Shown here piece by piece: positions 33,249 to 38,659 of a stretch of 38,659 nt of DNA (the first letter of the stretch is position 1; every line of letters starts with the position of its first letter). Position numbers and translations under genes: made by a program. This stretch comes from Ardenticatenaceae bacterium (lineage in GTDB: Bacteria; Chloroflexota; Anaerolineae; Promineifilales; Promineifilaceae). The stretch lies in the NCBI GenBank assembly GCA_011525915.1, contig WYBM01000045.1, forward strand, positions 1 to 38,659, written 5' to 3'. The notes below the pieces were generated by a model. It had not been told where the DNA came from, searched no databases, and was given only the letters and a program-made list of their open reading frames with translations.

Positions 33249-35909
33249 GTGAACATTAATAAGCAAGCCTTGTTACCCCGTTGTGGCTATAAACAAGCAC
33301 GGCTGTTGTTGATGGGCCTGGGTTTGGCCCTAACACTCTTGTGGGCCAGGTCTTCACCGCCCACAGAGCCGGTTATTGTCATCGCCAATGATATAACCAC
33401 GGCCGTGGCCGCAGTGACCGAGGTTGGCGGCACAATCACCCATGAGTTGGGCGTTATTAACGCCGTGGGGGCCCGGGTAACAGCCAGCCAGTACGGCCGT
33501 TTAGCTCGCCTGGGGCACCTGCGCCTCGTCCATGATCATCCTCTAGAAATCTCTACAGAAGGCGGCCCCCACATCATCCGTGACCAATTTAACGTGCTCA
33601 GTTACACCAATAACAACGGCAGCCAGAGCTGGCTTGGTCCGTGGACCGAAGGCGGCGAAAATAATGGCCCGCTTTTGGGCAATATACGCGTGGCCATCAA
33701 TCACCTGGTCGTACAAAACAACAATCGTTCTTTGCAGCGCAGTGTAGACCTTTCCGCCACTACCGCCGCCACCCTCAGCATTAACTACCGCCGTGACAGC
33801 TTTGACGATGCCAATGATTACGTATTGGTAGAAATGTCAGCCAATGATGGGGCTGCCTGGACGGAAGTTGGGCGTCTCACTGGGCCAGGCAATGATCAAA
33901 ACTGGCAAACGGCCGTTTACGACATCACGCCCTACACTGCCGCCAACACCATACTCCGCCTGCGCACCTCACCCTCGCTGGGTGCTTTAGACAGGCTGAT
34001 GGTAGACGATCTGCAAATTCAAAGTTATACCGGCCAGCTCCGTCAGATGACCCTGCGTGACAGCTTCAGCGGCCTGGCTTACAGCAGTAACAACGGCACC
34101 GTCAGTTGGCGCAGCGCCTGGCAAGAGATTGGCGAAAACGATGGCCCTATAGGCGGCCTGGTAAGCCTTCTCAGCAGCAGTTTATGCCTGGATAACTGCT
34201 TAAGTATCAACAGCCAGGGGCAGAGCATCAACAACACCGGCCTCTGGCGCGAAGCTGATCTAAGCGGGGCCACCGCAGCCACCCTTTCATTTGACTACCA
34301 ACGGCTCCTGCCCGGAAACAACCCCGGCAGTATCAGCCTGCAAATCTCTAAAGATGGCGGTGTTAATTGGACAACGCTGCATCTGTTTGACCTCAGCCTA
34401 AGTGACGCCACACTGCTGCGCCAAACCTTTGACATCACGCCACATGCGGCTGCCAACACCCGGATTCGTTTTATTGGCGCTGGGGATGCTCTGGGCAGCA
34501 GCTTTCTTGTGGACAACGTGCAGATCGAGTTCCTGGTGGATGACATACCGGGCACCACGTACACCACCCATATCGGGGCCGACCAACTGCACAACCAGGG
34601 CATTACTGGCAATGGCATCACTGTGGCGGTGATCGACACCGGCTATTGGTCTCACCCCGGCCTGGATTACCCCACGGGCACCAGCACCCTGGCCCTGAGC
34701 CTGGGCGGCTTACAAACGATGATAGCGCTGGGCAACACCCGCGTTTTAGCCCACTATGACGCTATCCAAGACCAGTTGGAGACAAACGTCACCCCCGGCT
34801 ATGATTCCGATACCCATGGTCACGGGGCTCATGTCTCCAGCATTATCGTCAACAGTGAAAAAAGTGACAGCGACGTTTATAACGGCATTGCCCCAGATGC
34901 CAATCTTGTGGCCATCAAAGCTTTTGGTGCTGATGGCGCTGGCAGTTACCTGGATGTGATTCGCGGCATTGAGTGGGCCATTACCTACAAAGACACCTAC
35001 CATATCCGTGTCCTCAACCTTTCCTTCAGCGCTCCACCACAATCCTATTATTGGGACGATCCGCTTAACCAGGCCGTGATGCGTGCCTGGCAGGCAGGCA
35101 TTGTGGTGGTGGTGGCGGCCGGTAATCGTGGCCCCGCGGCCATGACGGTTGGGGTTCCCGGTAATGTACCCTATGTTATTTCTGTGGGCGCCATGTCAGA
35201 CAACGGCACGGCTGGTAACCTGACAGATGACTTTTTAACCTCTTTCTCCTCGGTGGGGCCCACAGTGGAAGGGTTCATCAAGCCGGAGATGGTCGCCCCC
35301 GGCGGCCACCTGCTGGGAATAGTCGGCCCTAACACAACCCTGGCCCAACATTACCCGCAGTTTCGTGAAGGGGAGTATATGACCCTGTCAGGAACATCAC
35401 AGGCCACGGCCGTTACCTCTGGCGTGGCGGCCCTTATGTTACAACATGACCCCAGCCTGACACCCGATGACGTGAAGTGCCGCCTGATGTCGGCAGCACA
35501 CACGGCCGTTAACCCGGATGGCACGTTGGCTTACAGCATTTTCCAGCAGGGGGCAGGGCAAATTAATGCCTATGATGCCGTCTACAGTACGGCCAGTGGC
35601 TGTGCCAATCAGGGCCTAGACATTGCCGCTGACCTGGATGGTTCTATGCACTTTGGTGGCCCGGCCAATATGGACGAGGATGGTAACTACTACATTATGG
35701 ATACCAGTGGGTACATGTGGGCTGGGGGGTACATGTGGGCCGGAGGATACATGTGGGCCGGGGGGTACATGTGGGCCGGGGGGTACATGTGGGCTGGGGG
35801 GTACATGTGGGCTGGGGGGTACATGTGGGCCGAGAACTATCATTGGGACGAAACGAATACCTGGAATAGTACAACAGCCGGTATGCAAGAATGGGTACCA
35901 CAAGAGTAA
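33249..35909 (+). CDS. Secreted subtilisin-like serine protease (S8) with GYMWAG repeat tail
   Basis: 886 residues with a signal peptide (hydrophobic about 18-33). An N-terminal segment (about 40-100) resembles a subtilase propeptide. Two jelly-roll/MAM-like modules (about 110-262 and 270-435) share YxxNNGxxxWxxxWxExGEN(N/D)GP and end in V/LDD/NVQI. The S8 domain is about 445-790, with Asp463 (VAVIDTG), His525 (DTHGHGAHVSS) and Ser717 (LSGTSQATAVTSG), so the triad is complete. The tail (about 821-862) is seven GYMWA(G) hexapeptides followed by ENYHWDETNTW. No LPxTG or membrane anchor is seen. GTG 33249 follows GAGGGG by 5 bases. It lies between a response regulator and a histidine kinase that may control it. 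Confidence 0.93.
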   Translation: MNINKQALLPRCGYKQARLLLMGLGLALTLLWARSSPPTEPVIVIANDITTAVAAVTEVGGTITHELGVINAVGARVTASQYGRLARLGHLRLVHDHPLEISTEGGPHIIRDQFNVLSYTNNNGSQSWLGPWTEGGENNGPLLGNIRVAINHLVVQNNNRSLQRSVDLSATTAATLSINYRRDSFDDANDYVLVEMSANDGAAWTEVGRLTGPGNDQNWQTAVYDITPYTAANTILRLRTSPSLGALDRLMVDDLQIQSYTGQLRQMTLRDSFSGLAYSSNNGTVSWRSAWQEIGENDGPIGGLVSLLSSSLCLDNCLSINSQGQSINNTGLWREADLSGATAATLSFDYQRLLPGNNPGSISLQISKDGGVNWTTLHLFDLSLSDATLLRQTFDITPHAAANTRIRFIGAGDALGSSFLVDNVQIEFLVDDIPGTTYTTHIGADQLHNQGITGNGITVAVIDTGYWSHPGLDYPTGTSTLALSLGGLQTMIALGNTRVLAHYDAIQDQLETNVTPGYDSDTHGHGAHVSSIIVNSEKSDSDVYNGIAPDANLVAIKAFGADGAGSYLDVIRGIEWAITYKDTYHIRVLNLSFSAPPQSYYWDDPLNQAVMRAWQAGIVVVVAAGNRGPAAMTVGVPGNVPYVISVGAMSDNGTAGNLTDDFLTSFSSVGPTVEGFIKPEMVAPGGHLLGIVGPNTTLAQHYPQFREGEYMTLSGTSQATAVTSGVAALMLQHDPSLTPDDVKCRLMSAAHTAVNPDGTLAYSIFQQGAGQINAYDAVYSTASGCANQGLDIAADLDGSMHFGGPANMDEDGNYYIMDTSGYMWAGGYMWAGGYMWAGGYMWAGGYMWAGGYMWAGGYMWAENYHWDETNTWNSTTAGMQEWVPQE
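35709..35834 (+). repeat. Seven tandem 18-bp repeats encoding GYMWAG
   Basis: TAC-ATG-TGG recurs at 35712, 35730, 35748, 35766, 35784, 35802 and 35820, exactly 18 bp apart. Only synonymous third-base differences (GCT/GCC, GGG/GGA) separate the units until the last, which ends GAG. The Tyr-Met-Trp core is invariant. Confidence 0.95.
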
Positions 35910-35957
35910 GGCCCTACATAGTGTCCTGTTGGTAGGACCCTGCATCGGGTGCAAACT

Positions 35958-36001
35958 CCTTCATACGGCCAAAGCCCTCCTGCCTTTGGTGAAGGCTTTT
36001 T
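35958..36001 (+). terminator. Rho-independent terminator after the subtilase
   Basis: CCTTCA/TGAAGG and CCAAAG/CTTTGG form a 12-bp stem with a five-base bulge, followed by CTTTTT. It implies that the downstream histidine kinase has its own promoter. Confidence 0.7.
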
Positions 36002-36102
36002 GTTATCTTCTTGTGAAATCTCATCAAGGGGATAGAAAATAGCGGCCAGCCACGATAAAATAGCCATGAGATTCTAAACTCGCCTTATAGGTAACATGGC
36101 TC

Positions 36103-37587
36103 ATGACTTCTTATCTTCGCTGGCTGCACAAAGGCAGTCATCTTCCATTACGCTCCTTTTATTTGGTTTTTATCAGCCTGATGGGGATGTTGCTGCTGGT
36201 TTGGAGCAGTTTCCGCCTATATGGCACCGCCGATGGCGTTAATCTCATTTTGCTGTCTTTGCTGGCGGCAGCGGCTGAGATCTCGGCAACCTTTGTGCAA
36301 GTAGGCGAAAACAAAATAGCTTATGAAGTGGGCACGGCCGTCAGTTTTGCGGCCATTCCTCTTTTTGGTCCCTGGGCAGCGGTGGTGGTGGTTGCCCTGG
36401 CCGGCGTCAGCTTCTGGCTCTTTAACACCCGCCACACCCCTTTACGCCAGAGAGCCTGGGAGCAGTTGACCTTTAACATTGGCATGCATACCATTGCCAT
36501 TTTTATTGCCGGGGTGATGTTTAACATATGGCAAAACACGTTCTCCGGCGCCTGTTCTATCATCTTCTCCTGGGTGGCTGCGGCCGTTATTTATGACCAG
36601 GCCAACTTTTGGCTGCTGGCCATCATCCTGCGCCTGGTACGTGGTAAAGAATTTAAAGCCCTCGCCTTCTGGCGCAGCAATCGCTGGGCCATGCTCATTA
36701 ACGTCCTCATTTTAAGCGTAGGCGGCTTTGTTCTGGCCTTTGCCGTACGCCAATTAGATTGGATGGGTGTTCTCATCTTTTTCCTCCCCATTGTGCTCTC
36801 ATCCATCGCCTTCCAGGCTTATGTGCGCCAAATGAAAGCCCACATGGACAATCTGGAAGCCATTATTGCCGAGCACACCCAGGAATTATCACAACTGATG
36901 AAAGAAAAGGATGCTTTCCTGGCTGTTTTGACCCATGACATGAAAACCCCACTAACCACCATCAATCTTTACGCCAACATCTTAAAGGATCACCCGGATA
37001 TCCTGAAAACCAAGCCCCACATGACAAACCTCATCTTACGCAGCCAGCACACGCTCACCGAGATCGTTGACAATATTGTGGACCTGGAAAAGCTGCAAAC
37101 CGGCGGCGTCATGCCCACCAACAGAGGACAGTTAGATATAGTGCCCATGCTGGACTACGCGGTGCAGGCGCTTATGCCCCATGCCGAGGAAAAAGCGATT
37201 CAGATACAGAGTGACATTGGGGTAGACTCCATCATCATAGAGGCCGATCGCCAGCAAATAGAGCGCGTTTTGCAGAACCTCATCTCCAATGCTGTTAAAT
37301 ACACACCTAAAACGGGGCAGGTATACGTGAGCGCGGAGGTAAACGATGGACAGGCGATCATCCGTATCCGTGACACGGGTTATGGCATCCCCGAAGATGA
37401 ACTACCGTACATCTTTGACCGCTTCCACCGGGTAGCCAAACATCAGAGCAAGGTAGCCGGCACGGGGCTGGGGCTGGCCATTACCAAAGCGTTGGTAGAT
37501 GCCCACGGGGGGGTCATTACCGTCACCAGTGAAGAAGGGGTGGGCAGCACCTTTACCATCTCCCTGCCAGCGCGATTAACAGCCTAA
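36103..37587 (+). CDS. Membrane sensor histidine kinase (HisKA/HATPase)
   Basis: 494 residues. About seven or eight membrane helices (about 15-240) form a MASE-like or integral sensor region without a large outer loop. A short coiled coil (about 245-270) leads to the HisKA domain with FLAVLTHDMKTPLTTI (phosphoacceptor His278). The HATPase has the N-box NLISNAVKYTP, DTGYGIPEDEL, the F-box FDRFHRV and GTGLGLAITKALVDAHGG. The architecture fits kinases paired with OmpR-type regulators, so the regulator at 32040 is the likely partner. The ligand is unknown; signals within the membrane or from the envelope are likely. TAGGT lies 10 bases before the ATG. Confidence 0.92.
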   Translation: MTSYLRWLHKGSHLPLRSFYLVFISLMGMLLLVWSSFRLYGTADGVNLILLSLLAAAAEISATFVQVGENKIAYEVGTAVSFAAIPLFGPWAAVVVVALAGVSFWLFNTRHTPLRQRAWEQLTFNIGMHTIAIFIAGVMFNIWQNTFSGACSIIFSWVAAAVIYDQANFWLLAIILRLVRGKEFKALAFWRSNRWAMLINVLILSVGGFVLAFAVRQLDWMGVLIFFLPIVLSSIAFQAYVRQMKAHMDNLEAIIAEHTQELSQLMKEKDAFLAVLTHDMKTPLTTINLYANILKDHPDILKTKPHMTNLILRSQHTLTEIVDNIVDLEKLQTGGVMPTNRGQLDIVPMLDYAVQALMPHAEEKAIQIQSDIGVDSIIIEADRQQIERVLQNLISNAVKYTPKTGQVYVSAEVNDGQAIIRIRDTGYGIPEDELPYIFDRFHRVAKHQSKVAGTGLGLAITKALVDAHGGVITVTSEEGVGSTFTISLPARLTA

Positions 37588-37618
37588 TAGGCAGGCTCCC
37601 ATTGTCAAGACAACATAT

Positions 37619-38188
37619 TTGCTAATTACCGGCGATTTTACAATTGAACTTTATCCTCTTGTACCCTTGGTTATTATCATTACAATGACCGGGAATATCA
37701 CAATTGGCCTATTGGGAACTAACAACAATAGTTTCAAAGCATATGTGAAACGAACATTAGCTGGTGGATTGATTGTATTTCTCATTCTCTCGGCCGTCGC
37801 AATAGCAGGTTGGTATTTCAACCTAAGGGAAGTGTTATTCTTCACCTTAGAAACTTCAATAGCTTATACCCTCTTTATCAATATTTCTGCACCAGTTATT
37901 GGCAGTGCCATTTTTGGAGCTATGTTTGTTTGGAATGGTAGAGAGGTGTTAGTAGCAATATCCCTTCTTCGTGCAAAAGGAACATCAGTTCAGATTGATA
38001 AGTGGTGGTTTGTGGTAGCTAGTATGTTGGCATTTGTGCTGTTATCCATCGCCATAGCACGACAAAACTTCCAACCAGTATTCTTTAGAGCAATATTTGC
38101 CGGATTACTTGGTTCTATTTTGGGCATCTTATTAGCTATTTCTAACAAAGCACATCAGGAGGAAAAATATGAAAAGTCGTCCCGCTAG
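37619..38188 (+). CDS. Multi-pass membrane protein of unknown function (AT-rich gene)
   Basis: 189 residues with about five hydrophobic segments (about 12-33, 46-66, 75-107, 130-147, 155-175). I recognise no family. The frame opens with TTG at 37619, without a Shine-Dalgarno; ATG 37685 is an alternative, so the start is uncertain. Base and codon use are clearly more AT-rich than in the genes to the left, and the ACGGCCGT octamer is absent, which suggests transfer from another source. The end overlaps the next gene by 20 bp. Confidence 0.6.
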   Translation: MLITGDFTIELYPLVPLVIIITMTGNITIGLLGTNNNSFKAYVKRTLAGGLIVFLILSAVAIAGWYFNLREVLFFTLETSIAYTLFINISAPVIGSAIFGAMFVWNGREVLVAISLLRAKGTSVQIDKWWFVVASMLAFVLLSIAIARQNFQPVFFRAIFAGLLGSILGILLAISNKAHQEEKYEKSSR

Positions 38189-38576
38189 CTTGATAATCTT
38201 GTCCTTTCTCCATCTGATTGTGGCAATAGGTTGGCTTAGTGCCGTCGTTGTTCTCATATCTTCATTTTTCATACCTTCGATAGAAATCGCCATTAGCTCA
38301 GTGCTCGCAGTTGTGATTATTATTCTCTTTTGTTTTGGAGTAGCCATTTACTATTTGTATATTTTGGTGGGGCTTCTAAAACAAAAAGAAAAAAGCATGG
38401 CTTTAGCAGGGAACACGAGCATCTATTTATTTTTCATTATCCTCGTACTTTGGTTACCAGGAGACTTTGCCAGAGGGGAGCACATAAGGATTTTCATATC
38501 AGTACTTTATCTCACAATCAACCTGATTATTTGGTTTCACTACCGTACACTTTTAAGGGAACGATTTGAAATGTGA
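38169..38576 (+). CDS. Small multi-pass membrane protein of unknown function (AT-rich gene)
   Basis: 135 residues with four predicted helices (about 8-30, 40-68, 83-98, 108-125) and a charged tail. No family recognised. A strong AGGAGG Shine-Dalgarno just upstream of the ATG lies inside the preceding gene, so the pair is translationally coupled and probably works together. It shares the AT-rich composition of its partner. Confidence 0.7.
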   Translation: MKSRPASLIILSFLHLIVAIGWLSAVVVLISSFFIPSIEIAISSVLAVVIIILFCFGVAIYYLYILVGLLKQKEKSMALAGNTSIYLFFIILVLWLPGDFARGEHIRIFISVLYLTINLIIWFHYRTLLRERFEM

Positions 38577-38593
38577 CAGAAAAGAAGAAACAA

Positions 38594-38635
38594 GGGTACA
38601 CTTCTCGATTCAGCACAAACCAAAGGAGTGTACCC
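38594..38635 (+). repeat. 9-bp inverted repeat overlapping a ribosome-binding site
   Basis: GGGTACACT (38594-38602) and AGTGTACCC (38627-38635) are exact complements around 24 bases. The right arm covers part of AGGAG (38624-38628) and touches the next ATG. It may be an RNA hairpin masking translation or a terminal repeat of a mobile element. Confidence 0.55.
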
Positions 38636-38659
38636 ATGGGTGATAATCACCAAGTCTAT
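38636..38659 (+). CDS. Start of a gene cut off by the window edge
   Basis: ATG at 38636, 7 bases behind AGGAG, opens a frame reading MGDNHQVY to the last base. Too short to identify. The inverted repeat ahead of it and the AT-rich surroundings make a mobile-element gene possible. Confidence 0.4.

Noticed and set aside
35709..35834. CRISPR-like array
   Set aside because: Units are contiguous 18-bp in-frame coding repeats without spacers; there are no cas genes in the window.
35616..36042. Long reading frames in other frames across the GYMWAG repeats (Cys-Gly-Pro or Pro-His-Val repeats)
   Set aside because: An 18-bp repeat without stops opens every frame. These have no independent start or ribosome-binding site and collapse outside the array.

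Overview
The window is about 38.7 kb of moderately GC-rich (I estimate mid-50s %) bacterial chromosome. Secreted and lipid-anchored proteins with Calx-beta, PPC and pullulanase X25-type modules, a type III pantothenate kinase, intergenic CAGT-type repeats and a trigger factor-ClpP pair all fit a Chloroflexota bacterium (Anaerolineae/Caldilineae-like). That assignment is an inference from gene content; there is no rRNA to test it. The palindrome ACGGCCGT occurs about 56 times by eye, in all reading frames, and behaves as a genome-wide iterated octamer.

Layout. 1-1750 (minus): a truncated CNNM/DUF21 membrane protein and a NarL-type GAF histidine kinase. 1850-5324 (plus): coaX, an orphan solute-binding lipoprotein and an alpha/beta-hydrolase-like protein lacking recognisable nucleophile serines. 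5386-7903 (plus): tRNA-Leu(UAG), trigger factor with an acidic insertion, and clpP. 8056-11349 (plus): a secreted Calx-beta/PPC protein and a membrane-anchored protein with a degenerate sortase-like domain. 11474-14801 (minus): a small membrane protein, tRNA-Pro(GGG), a CPBP protease, a DUF421 protein and a SpoIIM protein. 14952-19914 (plus): an RDD protein, a second orphan solute-binding lipoprotein, a MOFRL glycerate kinase and a phosphohexomutase. 19941-25091 (minus): a tightly packed run of zinc alcohol dehydrogenase, membrane-anchored Mrr-like nuclease, flavin disulfide oxidoreductase, histidine phosphatase and M20 peptidase. 25258-31752 (plus): a 1460-residue surface pullulanase and gyrB. 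32040-37587 (plus): an OmpR-type response regulator, a secreted subtilase ending in seven GYMWAG repeats, and a membrane histidine kinase. 37619-38659: AT-rich DNA with two small membrane proteins and the start of another gene at the window edge.

How the genes may work together. Housekeeping parts are CoA synthesis, protein folding and turnover, gyrase and two tRNAs. Around them is a surface-oriented accessory set: alpha-glucan breakdown by the cell-anchored pullulanase, extracellular proteolysis by the subtilase, two solute-binding lipoproteins with no permease genes nearby, and carbon-handling enzymes (glycerate kinase, phosphohexomutase, alcohol dehydrogenase). The response regulator and kinase that flank the subtilase look like one two-component system around its probable target. 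A long structured leader and an 11-bp-spaced direct repeat upstream of the subtilase support that, but do not prove it.

The strongest candidates for something undescribed are the iterated octamer, the GYMWAG-tailed subtilase with its leader and flanking kinase/regulator, the pseudo-sortase protein, and the foreign-looking right edge.
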